Assembly: GCA_008973525.1 (NCBI GenBank)
Contig: WACJ01000180.1
Location: forward strand, 62,001-126,000
Reading direction: 5' to 3'
Length of the DNA stretch: 64,000 nucleotides
Source of the DNA: Stenopsyche tienmushanensis
Taxonomy: Eukaryota > Arthropoda > Insecta > Trichoptera > Stenopsychidae
Positions 32,648-45,287 of the stretch are shown here, piece by piece (positions within the stretch are counted from its first letter, which is position 1; each line of letters opens with the position of its first letter). The position numbers and the translations under genes are program-made. The notes under the pieces were generated by a model that saw only the letters and a list, made by a program, of their open reading frames with translations, was not told the origin of the DNA and searched no databases.

Positions 32648-33938
32648 TGGGACGTATATATACGTCAAACGTAAACTGCATCGAAATTGGTTAGGACGTA
32701 TATATACGTCCTCAAAATATATGTTGAGTCCTAAAGCAGGCGGGACCTTTTTTGTTTTAATGAATGTTTGAGTTGTTGATACATGTTTTGACATGAATTT
32801 AAGATATATAACAAACTGGTTGCACTTCGCTATAGTGTTGAAGTGGAGGTGTACTTAGTAAACGGTGACTAGTAGCATAAGATAAGATTCAAAGGCAAAC
32901 TTATAGTTTTGACAAGGACAAAAAAGACGAATTGATGCTCAGTTCAGACAACATATTAGGGTGTCCCATAAGTTTCTTTCGTTTTTATATTAAGAAAAAA
33001 TAAACAATAATTTGTATTATTGCCAAAATTTCCCAGGTTTGTTGGCAAAATATTGATCAAGGTATATTTTTATATCATTTTCTGAATTAATTTTTTTACC
33101 ACGTAAAGAAATTTTCAAAGAAAGAAATAAATAATAATCTGAAGGGGCAATGTCTGGAGAATATGAAGGATGAGGTAATACATCCCAGTCAAATGATAAT
33201 AATTTATTTCTGACGAGCAAAGACACATGAGGCCTAGACTATTTGGGAACAATATTTTGTTGGATTGATCATTTCACCTTGCTGAAGTAGCTCATAATAA
33301 ACTACCCCCTTCCAGTCCCACCAAATGCATAGCAAAACTTTTTTTGGATGTAGGCCAGATTTAGCTACAGTTAAAGCTTCTGTACCCTTGGTCCAAGATC
33401 GTTTACGTTGGATATTCTCATAGAATATCCAACTTTCATCTCTAGTGATAAGTCTCTTCAAAAAAGGTTGGCTATTATGTCGTCGGAGAAGAAGATCGCA
33501 TGTTGAAATACGCTGAAGTTTATTTGAATCAGTCAGTTCATGAGGAAGCCACACATCTGAACAATTGATGTAGCCCAATTTTGTCAGATGATTATGGACG
33601 GATGTTCGTGGAATTTCTAACTTGTTAGCTATTTCGCGAACAGCCCTCACGCTTAGTTGAAAGGCATTTTCAAAGAACAAATAAAAGGGATTTTATTGCA
33701 AAAAAGGGAAAGAATCTACATCACAAGTTGAGTTTAGAATTTATGTATTTAATTTTTTAAACTCTATGTTTTCATTTTCTACGTTTTATTGGGTTTTTTT
33801 AGAAATTTTAAGCATCGTTAAAAAAAAAATTTGAATTCACGCCAGGTGGGCGGGACGTATATATACGTCCTAACGAAAATGTGCGCGCCCATTGTATGTT
33901 GCGTTATTAAAAAGGAACTTCCCCGCTTAACAAGTTAA
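32648..33938 (-). mobile_element. piggyBac-like element interrupted by mariner
   Basis: Its right end at 33938 is the complement of TTAACTTGTTAAGCGGGG. The interior matches the element at 19192-19799 in reverse (gacgtatatatacgtc twice at left, gatgctcagttcagacaa, cacgcttagttgaaaggc). The left tip is lost. Between 32956 and about 33645 a mariner copy intervenes, and roughly 45 bp of piggyBac sequence present at 19630-19675 is missing at the junction. Confidence 0.75.
32956..33645 (-). mobile_element. mariner copy A, 5' truncated
   Basis: Left TA then TTAGGGTGTCCCATAAGTTT. On the minus strand it encodes REIANKLEIPRTSVHNHL, LGYINCSDVWLPHELTDS, RISTCDLLLRR, ITRDESWIFYENIQRKRSW (first catalytic Asp), then a gap, then SFDWDVLPHPSYSPDIAPSD (third catalytic Asp, D34D mariner form) and a C-terminus. 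The block with the HHDNARPH second Asp is missing. The N-terminus stops abruptly at about 33645, where piggyBac sequence resumes. Dead copy. Confidence 0.8.
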
Positions 33939-35319
33939 GATGTCATATCCGTTTTGGGATGTGGGGGATCTCCACAGGGAACGTTTTTTTTTTTAATGAA
34001 ATAACGTTTTATTTTGTAATTTCCCATTGTTTTCCCTATGTATTTAAGTAAGGATAAAATAATTTGAATTGGGGCTTGAAATATGAAAGAATATAATATA
34101 GAATAGAATATCAAGAAAAGAAAATCAGGATATACCTGATGTAAGTATTTATACTCCCGGTTTTTATCACATTTATGCCCGAAAATTTATAAACATCCAG
34201 GATCATAGTCAATATACTAACGCTTGGTTCTCGCTATAAAGCTTAGTAAATTCCGTTTTAATTTATTTCATGATACAAATTTTATTATCAGTCTGCCGTT
34301 TGTGCATCTGTGGGAATGCTTGCAAATTTAAAAAAATGATCACGAAGCAGACTAAAGCTCAAATTAAATTTTAAAAAATATTATATGAATTATTCCATAA
34401 AAAAATATTGAATAAAAATACATCTCTAAGTATTCACTAAGTTCGCTATTATTAAAATTATTTTATTATTTCCCTTTGCAATAATGATATCAAATGTTGG
34501 CTATCCAAATCCATTACGTCCTTCTGCGAACTCCTTTATCCTTCCTTACTTTTATTGGGTCGCAACTGAGTGGCTTCTATTTTTGTGTACATACAAAATA
34601 AAATTTAATGAAAAAATATATACATTTAAGATTGAATAAAATAACACATACCAATGATTTGCATACAAAGCAACGAACTGCATTAAAAATCTTATACAAC
34701 AGTTAACCCGGTTAAATGTTTGCGTCCAAGTTAATGGGCGCATATTTAATGGGCATGCAGTTTTATTCAACAAATTTTCTAATGGGTTGCTATATTCTAT
34801 GCGGAAGGCTTAACATAAAATAAAGTAATGAAAACCTTCCTGTAACATGCATGCACATATATCCCAACACATATGTATACATTCCAGGGAATGATATTTA
34901 CTGAGGGATTCCCGGGGGGGAAATAGTGGAAGCTTGTGTTAAATCCTGTCTTGCTAGCCATATCGTCAATGTTGTTTAACGAACTATTTTTTTTTACACC
35001 TGAATTAAATTTGTTAGGAAATGCTTGATTTTGATGTAATCTATTGTGTTGGCAGTTGATTTTAATAATGGATAATCCAAAATTAATTTAAATCAAGGGA
35101 ATGAATAATTTAAAGAATAAATGGTAATAAAATATTACTATATATGGTGAATTAGTTGGATGGGATGAAGCTTCTAAACTAAGATACATTAATTTCAGTG
35201 TCATCTTATTAGTATATTCCTTTTTGTTGTTGATTCAAATTGATCGTTTTTATATAAACTAGCGTTATTTAATTAATTTTCTTAACTTTAAAGTATACTT
35301 GGTTCTTTTTTTATGCGAT

Positions 35320-35475
35320 AGATGCGTTCTTTCGGGAGTCGCATATAAAAAAATCGCATAAAAAAGACTTGAACTACATAGAAAACTAAGGCATAGGTGA
35401 CATTGTTTTTTTAAAACCGCATAACTTCAAATCAATGTGATAGAATGTACCAAAACTCGCATAAAAAAGGGAAAT
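35320..35475. repeat. dispersed repeat patch shared with 6620-6760
   Basis: gatgcgttc, aactacatagaaaa, ccgcataactt and actcgcataaaaaa occur in the same order in both places. At 6620 the patch lies inside the Tc1-type MITE. Superfamily unknown. Confidence 0.5.
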
Positions 35476-35519
35476 AAAAAAATACAAACGGAGTGTTTTA
35501 TTTTTCTACATTAGAGGTA

Positions 35520-36100
35520 CATTTATTTCATCGGATGGGAACTTTCTTTATCCCGCCACTGAAGAAAGAAAGCGAGAAGTAGCATCCACTCTTGCTCAAC
35601 GCGTTTTCTCGTAAACAAGTGGGTGAATATTTGAGTTCAAACAAAGTCAAAAAGATCAGAATTTATTTGAATTTTAAAAATAAGAGTGCTGATGTATTTG
35701 ACCCCTCGCCATCTCCAGTTTCATTTTAGTCTGAAGGGTCTCGACGAGAAGAACGGGAGCGCTCGGTCCTATGTACAGACGGGGCTCCGCAGCCTCGACA
35801 CGGACTCGCAGCATACGACGGAATCCTTTATTTAACCTCCATATAAGCGATAATTTATCTCCGATCGTTCATCATTTACTTACGACAATTAACACGACCA
35901 GTTTGCAAGGCTCCGCAAAAAGAATAGACAGCCTGTTCGTCCTGCAAATCTTAGAATCGGGTGCATTAAATGTTTTTACTTTTAAACTCGGCCGTAATTT
36001 CGTTTTTTCGAATATTGATAAAAGGTCAAATATATTCGAATATTCAATTAGACCAGAAGTAAGGGTCTCACCCTATTTCTGGCCCTTTTGATACGCGTAA
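35520..36100. other. GC-richer stretch, possibly retroelement-derived
   Basis: It contains tctcgacgagaagaacggga and ctccgcagcctcgacacgg. A plus-strand frame at 35771-36091 has no recognised motif, and its second half turns AT-rich. I cannot support a gene. An LTR or LINE 5' region is possible. Confidence 0.3.
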
Positions 36101-37461
36101 ACATATTTCCGAATCCACAACAAACTTTTAGAAAAAACTAAGTTTTCATTAAAACTAATAGCTATAGATCTAGAAGGGGAGTAAATAATTTGTTGGATTT
36201 AATACAATAATAGACAACATTTTCTTTCCTCGATCCATTTATTTTGTCGACCGCAAAAAAATCTACTTCTCAAAATGTTTCTATATATAATATATTTAGA
36301 GTTATACATGGATTTTTCTCCATATGGTAGCTTCACAAAGGCATTGAGACCCACCAAAGAGAAAAATAAGAGTAAAATAAACTTTAACAATGTGGTTATT
36401 CATTTTTATTATATTATTAACTCTGCTTTTATGCTATTTTCTGATTCATTGTTATCTTCCACAATATTTACACAATACAAACAGGATGGCTCATCATGCA
36501 ACACGTACGCTCGTATTGCGAAGAAAGCTCTATTTCAGCATAAAAGCTCTCTCTATTATGATTCTATGACATTTTCACGTATTGCCTGTAATCAAATTCG
36601 CCCCCGAAACTTTTAAGGTTTCAATAAATATCCATTATGGCTGAAATATGCTCAAATTTCGCCCTAATAAAAAAGGATGAACATTTTTAATGCCGCCAGA
36701 ATGATACGTGCATAATGGAAAATGGAGAAAACTCATAAAAGTTGTTAATAAAATACGGTCCGCATTGTCGCTAAAAAATAACGACACACGTAACTTAAAC
36801 TTCCCGAACAAATTTTAATACACCGTATAAATTTTATTCCGTAAAAACATGACGAATTTAAAAGCCCCAATACGCCGACGACAGGCCCTATGATGTTCTG
36901 ACTGTGCATTCATTTATAGAACCCGTCGTAAATGCTGGAAAAAAGGCTTTTACTAAAAATTTGGAATACTCAAAATTAAAATGATATTCAACTCGGGTAT
37001 TATGTTATTCGAAGTGTATAATGTTTATGGCGGGGGCCGTAAATATTGCGCCGACCGTGAAATTGACAATTTCAAGAAGGCTGTCATTCGAATACGTATT
37101 TGTTATGAAATAATGTATGCTGACGCTAAAGTTTTAAGTGGATTTTCGCTCATGTGTTATGCAAAAAACATACGCAAAAAATCCTACCAAAGGCTTAATT
37201 TTTAAGCATTTGCCGAAATAAAAAAAAGATATGAATTTTTATCAAGCGGAATGTGGGAGTAGCAATTTCTTTGTGCTTATTTCGAATAAGAATTTATCAT
37301 TAATGCTAACTTTTTTACCAGGGAAAATAAAATAACATCATCACTGCATTTTTTATGAACATATCGATCAATATTAAGGGTTGATAGTTAAAATGTCTTT
37401 TGAAATTGTCCAATAAATGAATGCATAGCTTGTTGATATACTCATTGATGTTATCTATATA

Positions 37462-38359
37462 TTAGGTTTTCCCATAAGTTTCTTTCGCAAATGAACACAG
37501 ATCTAATCATAGCCATTCGCGAAATAGCTAACAAGTTACAAATTCCACGAACATTCGTCCATAATCATCTGACAAAATTGGGCTACATCGATCGTTCAGA
37601 TGTGTGGCTTCCTCATGAACTGACTGACTCAAATAAACTTAAGCGTATTTCAACATGCGATCTTCTTCTCCGACGACATAATAGCCAACCTTTTTGAAGA
37701 GACTTGTCACTGGAGATGAAAGTTGGATACTCTATGAGAATATCTAACGTAAACGGTCTTGGAACAAGGGTACAGAAGCTTTGACTGTAGCTTAACCTGG
37801 CCTACATCCAAAAAAAAATTTGCTATGCATTTGGTGGAACTGGAAGGGGGAAGTTTATTATGAGCTACTTCAGCAAGGTGAAACGATCAATTCAACAAAA
37901 TATTGTTCCCAAATAGACAATCTAAAGGATGCAATTGCCAGAAAACGGCCAGAATTAGCGAACAGACGAGGCTTTGTTTTTCATCACGATAACGCCAGGC
38001 CTCATGTGTTTTTGCTCATCTGAAATAAATCATTATCATTTGACTGGGATGTTTTACCTCATCCTCCATATTCTCCAAACATTGCCCCTTTAGATTATCA
38101 TTTATTTCTTTCTTTGAAAAATTCTTTACGTGGTGAAAATTTAAATTCAAAAAATGATATAAAAATGTACCTTGATCAATATTTTGCCAACAAACCTGAG
38201 AAAATTTTGGCAAGAAGGCATTAATGAGGCTTCCGAAGAGATGGAGAAATGTAATAGAATAGAATGGATCATATATTATTCAATAAATTTTGATGTAATA
38301 CAAATTATTGTTTATTTTTTTCTTAATATGAAACGAAAGAAACTTATAGGACATCCTAA
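37462..38359 (+). mobile_element. mariner copy B, both ends present (898 bp)
   Basis: TA, TTAGGTTTTCCCATAAGTTT on the left. Right end complement TTAGGATGTCCTATAAGTTT, then TA. The transposase relic starts ATGAACACAGATCTAATC only about 30 bp from the tip. It shows REIANKLQIPRTFVHNHL, LGYIDRSDVWLPHEL, RISTCDLLLRR, (frameshift) VTGDESWILYEN, WWNWKGEVYYELLQQ, DNLKDAIARKRPELANRRG, FVFHHDNARPH and PHPPYSPNIAPLDYHLF. All three catalytic blocks are traceable, but the third Asp of SPDIAP is Asn here, and frameshifts and stops are present. The first helix-turn-helix of mariner transposases is missing. Confidence 0.85.
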
Positions 38360-38553
38360 TATAATATATTAAAATTAACAGGACAACCCACGACTCATCC
38401 TCCGTCGCATTAATTCCAGAAAAGCTTCTCCTGCGCAGAATGAGCCCACCTCAGGAGCCCTTGTAACCTTCTTTATAAATGACCCTCGTGAATGCTAAAA
38501 TTGATCAACAAAGTAATCTCAAACAGAGAGATCAAATTCAAAACCTAACCTAA

Positions 38554-38985
38554 CTGTGAATATATTCGAGCATGGCGTCTGATCGCGAGGCGCTCCTTTG
38601 ATATGTCAGTGGTCCGAAATTCGGACGGGTTGGACATGGAAACCTTGCAACCATCCCCTCTAATTTAAGGTCATTTAGGGCTTTTGGTAAAAGTTTGGAG
38701 AAATATGCATCCCCGGGGCTTTCTATGATATCCACCGAGTCGTAGAGGCCCTTCCTAGTGGCCGGTAGCAATAAGTAGACTCGCACCCTTTTTCGGGACC
38801 GCGCGTGAGACTTAAAATTCTTCCATTTCCTATGCAAAATATATATTTATCCATGTCCTTGCGGACATGGAAGTTCAAATTCACTGTTTTAAACCATGCT
38901 ATGTACTTTGTGAGCAGGCTATCATGGTCCCAAATGCTGAGATCTGCACACAGCTCGGGTCAGAAGAGGGTCCCCATATACTATT
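38554..38985 (-). repeat. LINE-like 3' repeat (second copy)
   Basis: Homologous to 8945-9309, with an extra internal block here (38690-38830). Shared words include gcatggcgtc-gatcgcgag, gtggtccgaaattcgg and acacagctcgggtcaga. The minus-strand frame 38550-38837 is not conserved between the copies. Confidence 0.5.
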
Positions 38986-41900
38986 ATTAATTGGTATATT
39001 GATAATAGTTTTAACCTTGTTGTTATCTGGACTGTAAAGATGGCCCACGTGGGTCCGTTCACTATCGGATTGTGGATAAAGAGTATCAAGTGGTGATACA
39101 AATACAATTTTTGATCAATATCTTTATTATCCGAGGAGAGAAAACTCAGACTTATAAACCCACTAGGAAACCGCTGGGAAGAACCGGGGAATAGGCGATT
39201 TTAATCTATTAACATATTGTATACATATTTATAGCTTTGTTTGCAGTTCCTTTTTTAGACACACTTGTAGGTTTGATTTTTTTATTATGAGGTATCGAAC
39301 CGAAATTATTTTTGCTGCTAAGTATAAAATATGCATTTTTAAGATGTATTTTGAAAATTTTAAAGCAAGATTGGTGAATTTAAGCTTTCGGCTGAATATA
39401 TTAAATTATATATGGATGAAATTGAAAGTTTTCTTGTTCGTTTGTCTATTTTCTTATAAAACTTCACCACCATGGGCTTATTAGGGCTGAACTTCGCAAA
39501 ACTACCCTCTCAGCCCTACGGCCAAAAAAGGTTATTAGCTTTCGTTGGAATATTTTTCTTTCTGGTCGCTAGAAAGCACATCAACCGTAATAGTTCAACA
39601 ATCGATTGATTACTTCTTGCTCTTTTCCAAATCTATTTTAGCGATTTTAAAATAGAAACAAATAAATTGCCTTAAAGAAGTCAAAGACAAAGAATTTTCC
39701 GATTGGTGATCCAAAATAAAGTGAAGAATTGATTGAAATATTTTTTTTAATACGATCGATGTTACAAAACATAGTATTTAACACTTAAAAACACAAAGTG
39801 CGATCCGAATATATTTTTCTTCGTTCAAATATGATAAATCGGATAAGAATCTTTGTAAAATAATCTCAAGGAAATCTGATATTAAATAAAGCAAAAATGT
39901 CTTTGTTTCAGGGCTGCTTATTTATATCAAGGCATTCTTGTCTTCGGATGTAGTTTAAAATTTTCAATTAAAATGTTTCATATAAATCACTTCAAGGGTT
40001 TCGTTCATGCCATGAATATTAAATTTAGAAATTGCTCGTTACCATTCATCATCCCTTGGGGCAATTAACTACCCCCGCACCCGCTGCCAAACAATTTTTG
40101 TGGATATTTTGTCAACGCTAACAACAGATGGCACCACGCTAGGCTTTTACGTATATACGTAGGTGGACACGTGAGGCTGCTCCTTAATATCACACGTCTT
40201 GTTAGTTGGACCCTTGTAAATCGATAAGGACCAAAGGTGACCAGACAGGAGACGTGTTTGAGACACCCTCATTATTAGAACCAATACTGAAGTCAAGTAC
40301 TGTCCTAAAGTGGAAAGTTAAAGCCTTTGATACATTGTCATCGTTAGTGTCACGGTCATCAATATCAGTCCCCTGTCAGTCAGTGGCATTTACTATGATA
40401 ATTTTCATATGTGAGAAAACTTTTATAAAATAGCATCGGGTATATTTACAAATAGATCTTAAGCAATGCAATATTTAGTCATTTTTTCCATTTATCAAAG
40501 CTGAAATATATAATCTACCATTTATCATCCGTTCATCATCCGTGGGAATGTTAAATTTTTTTACAAACCCTTTATAATGCATGTCATAATCAATGGCTAG
40601 ATTATGTACATTATGATATAAATTAATCACATTTTTAAATATTCTCTATGATAACCCATATCAAAATGGTTGGGAATGGTTCCATAAAGGTTTGCTGAAA
40701 GCTGAAAACTCAAATAATAACGATTTCTTTTCAAAAATATTTTTTGTGAATTGGTATTAAAATAATTGAAACTGTTTATTGCAAATCCAGAGCATTATTT
40801 CTAATATTTAGTCACAAGCTTATCATATCGATATTCTCCATCACCTAAAAAAGCTTCTAAAAAAAATCGATCTACAGAAAAATGTATGACTACTATTTTT
40901 TGGGATAATAAAGGACTTTAGTAGGTTAAGAATCAAAGAGAAAAGTGAAGATATTTCTCAAAGATGTGCTACTTTTGCATTATAACGTACCATACATATG
41001 CTTGCCAAAGTTCTGGCTATCGTTAATAAAGTTAATTTAAACAACTAAACTGTCCATCATAAAATCTAGCACAAGTTCTTTCAGATTACTTTTATTTACA
41101 TATTAAAATAATAATAAAGTTACGGTGCTTTTTGAACGATAAAGGTAACCTGACCTGTCTGCGAACAGTCAGAAGAATTCATGAGAATTAAGTGGATGGA
41201 AAATGGGTCAAAAAAGTTCTACTGAGGGGATTAAATTGAAACATAAAAAACTTTGATTACTTCAACGGTCCTACGTCAAAAATTTAATATTTATTCAAAA
41301 GCATGTAGGCCTACACGAAATCATTTTAAAAATCCAACAAAGGTTGACATAGGATTCAATATCGGATGCAAATATTTGTAAAGCACACAATTGAAAAAGT
41401 GAACTGGGGCGTGCTTATATGCAGCGTTTGATTATTACAAGTTTCATCATTATAAAACCATGAAAAACTCAAAAACTTTCATGCGAAATGTCATTGAAAG
41501 CACCGCAGGGATGCTTCGATATGAAATACGCTTTTTGTATGTTTGTTTCCATCGCTGGTCATAAATATTTATTCCAAATATGATGTGGCTCCCGGAAACT
41601 CTAAGATTTATATTGCTGCGTCAATATTATTTTAGATCTCGAGATACATAAGTTTCTCGAAGATTCATAATTTAAAGGCACGATCGTATACTTTTGCGAT
41701 TACTCCTATGAACCATCCGTGTAAACACACTCAATTTCTTCATGTGATCCGTTTTTTATTAACTTTTTATATCCTTTCTCATCAACGGAGATGAAACTAT
41801 CCCTTATTATGATTATGAGGAAAGATCCAGAAGCTTTTATAGAGTGGAATTCATTTATTTTCAAAGGTCAATATGGTGTTTATAGTTGTTTCGACACCTA

Positions 41901-42154
41901 TCATAAACTGCGAGAGATTTATCTTTAATATATTATATGTCTTTATCTGCTCAAGTTCAACTTGTAAAGGTTACCTATATAGAAAACTGTATAAATTAAA
42001 TTACATTTTTCAAGCAGAGTCTGCGGGTGATCAAAATTGTGGTTGACTACATCGTAATATAGAGTAAATTTAATTGAAATAATATTAAAACTATAGTAAA
42101 CCCTTTAATTAAATATGTTATATATTAGATAATATTGCAATATAAGCTAAAAAT

Positions 42155-42915
42155 TATACAGTCCAGGGATCCCGGGATCGGAATTTTCAATGGTTTAAGA
42201 AATTACGTTGATAAATTTGATCAAAAATTACTAATAAGTCCATTTAGAGTGTTTCGTTATTTAGTCTGGATCTGATTTTGGTAGCCAGGCTACCTGCTAC
42301 TGAAAATGCACGCTCAGCCTCCACACTTGTTGGAGGTATCGTCATCAGATATTTAAATGCTAGTTCGAGTTGATGATCGCGTGAGCCCCCATTTTCGTAT
42401 AACACCATCGATGATAAAATTTCTATCTGCTGAGACACAGACTAAAGTTTGCAAAATTCCCGATTTCCTGACAAATTATTTATTTCCGTCACTACAGATG
42501 AATATTTATATACTATAATACTTTGATGTGATTCGTAATTATATTACGGAGGAATACAAAAAATCTGAGTCCCGTATCTATTATATTTCATATCGATATT
42601 CCCATTATTAGAGTGGAGGTGTAGTAAATACATCACCGGTAGGGAAAGGTTAATATAACAATTTGAAAAACATATATGTATACATAGATTAGACAGTTAC
42701 TGCCCCTAGGCGTCGTCTAAACTCGCCAATCAGTAGTTACGCCACTGTTTTCAGGCGTCCAGATTTCGGTGAGAATGTCTCGATTTAGTGGCCTTCAACG
42801 TGTTGATGAGGTGTGCGATTTCTGTTAGATAAAGATTTCAATCCCGATTTTTTTGGGATTACGTTTACTAATCAATAATACAAATAATGGAATCCAATCC
42901 CGGGATCCGGGATCC
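42155..42915 (-). mobile_element. hAT deletion derivative with hATC remnant
   Basis: The minus-strand reading 42438-42244 gives VLYENGGSRDHQLELAFKYL, TSVEAERAFSVAGSLATKI and RSRLNNETL. This is the best preserved hAT dimerisation box in the window. The rest parallels 13213-13725. At the right, instead of the normal tip, an inverted tip follows (aatccaatcccgggatcc). At the left, cagggatcccgggatcgg is found at 42162. The copy looks rearranged. Confidence 0.7.
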
Positions 42916-43400
42916 CAACCTATTCGATAACATCCATCCTATTCGATTGCACAATGATCGATAGGAGTCTCAGTATTTTCTACAACTCCTCAATTGTTGC
43001 TCGTAGATCTGACTCAATTAGAAATTTTAATGCATCGTTAACAAAATTAGAAGATGCAACCGTTATTGGCTCATCCCTTAAACTTCAATTGTCCGATTAA
43101 AATATATGAAACCAATATTTGCATCTACAAACTGTTTGCATCTTCTAGTGTTTTACTGACTTTTGTATCATTTAAATCCAAATCATAGTTTCAGATATAG
43201 AAATTTTACCCTCAATGACGTCAAAAAAATCGTTTTTTTTAAATTTCATTTTTCAAAAGTACATATCTCTAAGAATGTCGTCCATAATTTTGGTGAAGAA
43301 ATTCAGATTATTTCAATGCTTTACAGCTAATTTGCAAAATGGACACGAAGCAATCACTTCGTTCAGATTTCGCCCCAACGGCAACATTTAACGCGTGAAT

Positions 43401-43418
43401 ACTTTTGGGTCCTCCTAA
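43401..43418. repeat. single tip of the TTAGGGGGACCC MITE family
   Basis: acttttgggtcctcctaa followed by TA matches the right tips at 18273-18290 and 54972-54989. No left partner is visible. Confidence 0.4.
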
Positions 43419-44429
43419 TATATTAAAAAACCAATATTATACTTATAATAGTGCAGTGCATGCAATGCAAAATAAAGCAATAATTTATACGGTGATTTGT
43501 ATGCATAATATCGAGGGACTTCCTGTAATCAACAAATTTCTAATAATTCGTAAGAGCTTCAACGAATTTCATGAATACATTTTAAATGCAAGTTGCGGCC
43601 ACATCTGCATATTAATTGGCGTATTTCAACTTCAAACCAAAATCGAGAGTTTTCCCGTTAATATTCGAGGACGTGCCGGTTTTGGAAACCCAGTTTGAAT
43701 ACAGGACCCCGAAGGCAAGAAGCTCTTAGGGTGACTTCAATATAATTTACTTAAAGCGTTCAGGACAGTTTAGTTAATTGCATGTGTTGAAAGCCTCAGG
43801 TGATGGGAATCCCTTGGCGACCTTCGGTGTCTTTGTCGAATATATATACGACCGAATATAAACGGTTATATGAGCGTAAAAATTCATATTGATACTTCAG
43901 AAAAAATCAAATTATCTTCCGAAGCTCAATATTCCACTTTTGTGTTATTAAAGCATTTGAAAAATATGAATCTTCTTAGAAATTATGGCGGCATTGTCGC
44001 TCTGATCTTCATACAAATAAAAAGTTTGCGCGAAGTTTTTCTTTGAGTGGATCTAGTCAATGGGAGCTTATGTGTTCCTTAATATGCTTCGTTAACTCTT
44101 CTTAAATACGTTATAGGAGGAAAGAGAACTTTATGAAATTGCCTTCATTATGTCTCCATGGAATCTGGAATTATAAATTAAATATCGTTCGACAATGCTT
44201 GTTGAATTTCATGTTTGGGAGGATAAATTTCGCAAATTAAATACTTGAAACACAAATGCAAATTTTCGAAAACCAATGACCTTTACATATTGCCCGTTAT
44301 TTAATGAAATATCTCACAGGGCTTTTTTAATTGTACGTAGAAAATCTTATAACAAATAGAATAATTATAATTTTGTAGAACCAAATGTTCTACCAAAAAA
44401 CCACAATATGAGGTTTATCTTGTACTTAC

Positions 44430-44599
44430 TTAGTGTATGTCTCTTTGTAAGGGCCCTCCATGAAGGGTGAGCAGACGTAAATTGTGTGATTTCTTCCCAA
44501 ATCCACGGGGACAGCATCAGATATAATTGCCGCCGGTAGGGCGCAAACAAGGGCCAGGAGCCAAATCAAGGAAGCACTCAGGACTGTCAAAGGCCTCGT
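44430..44599 (-). CDS. CCHaR: CCHamide-type receptor, TM4-ECL2 exon
   Basis: 170 bp between the acceptor tgtttattttcag and a perfect donor AA|GTAAGT. The reading starts in phase 0: TRPLTVLSASLIWLLALVCA (TM4), LPAAIISDAVPVDLG, then RNHTIYVCSPFMEGPYKETYT. It contains an N-glycosylation site (NHT) and the ECL2 Cys (YVCSPF) that pairs with the TM3 Cys in class A receptors. It ends with AA, completed by A of the exon at 24705. The exons for the N-terminus, TM1-TM3 and DRY lie further upstream on the minus strand and were not recognised up to 64000. A different minus-strand frame at 44365-44550 is a shadow. Confidence 0.92.
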
Positions 44600-45050
44600 C
44601 TGAAAATAAACAATAAAAAAATATTAATAGAATCCTTGCATTGGGGATGTTACGCATCGCTCGAGGGACTCATCAATATGCATTCCCTTTTCGAGTATTC
44701 CGTCGCGAGATGATATTTGCTCAAAAAATAAGTTTACAGAACTCTATGAATGCATAATGGCGATAAAATTCTACAATACTCCATTGCTCACATCGCTTAC
44801 AAGCATATGGATAAATTCTATAGAATTTATATTCAATGCCGGGTTTGTAAGATCTATTCATCCGTTCTAAAACGACATTTATTGAAAAATATTATAGAAA
44901 GTGTAGATCAAATATTGCGTTTATTGTGGTAAAAAAGTGAGTTTCGTATATATTTCCTATTTAGATTAGAAACGTTCCTAAATTATTGAATAACTTCTCA
45001 TCTTTATAAAATCTTTCAGTCTTCTTTGGCGAGTACTGTCGCGTATTTGC
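44600..45050. other. receptor upstream intron, nothing recognised
   Basis: AT-rich. It presumably belongs to the next upstream intron of the receptor. The small frame at 44750-44932 is unsupported. Confidence 0.4.
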
Positions 45051-45054
45051 GATC

Positions 45055-45285
45055 GAATTGCAGGGATTCAAAATGAGCATTCGTACACGTTGAATTCAGA
45101 AAGAAACAAAGACAGAGAGAGTGTTTTGAGTACATTGTACGATTGTATAGATCGATAACCCAAATTTATCGACTAATAATGATAACCCAAATTAATCATT
45201 TTCAAGTCTATTGTTTATGTTTACGCGAAGAAATGAAGGAATATTGTGTGCTATTAATAGTGCATATTTATACATATACAAGGCA
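45055..45285 (+). repeat. piggyBac-type repeat fragment, relative of 62224-62665
   Basis: gacagagagagtgtttt, attgtatagatcga, aacccaaat and gaatattgtgtgctat occur in the order seen at 62290-62510. Both tips are missing. A mariner fragment follows directly. Confidence 0.55.
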
Positions 45286-45287
45286 GA

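Larger units (their letters stand above)
24706..44429 (-). other. receptor intron (about 19.7 kb)
   Basis: Donor GTAAGT at 44429 and acceptor at 24706. It is filled with mobile DNA: hAT derivatives (25345, 26297, 42155), a solo LTR (28691), a pogo MITE (29501), mariner copies (32230, 32956, 37462), a piggyBac remnant (32648) and a LINE-like repeat (38554). Stretches 26525-28690, 29864-32200, 33939-35320, 36100-37461, 38990-42150 and 42920-44429 hold AT-rich DNA in which no gene or repeat could be supported, apart from the short items listed separately. Confidence 0.8.

Noticed and set aside
36199..36616. Overlapping frames on both strands in AT-rich intron DNA
   Set aside because: No motif, AT-driven composition and mutual antisense overlap.
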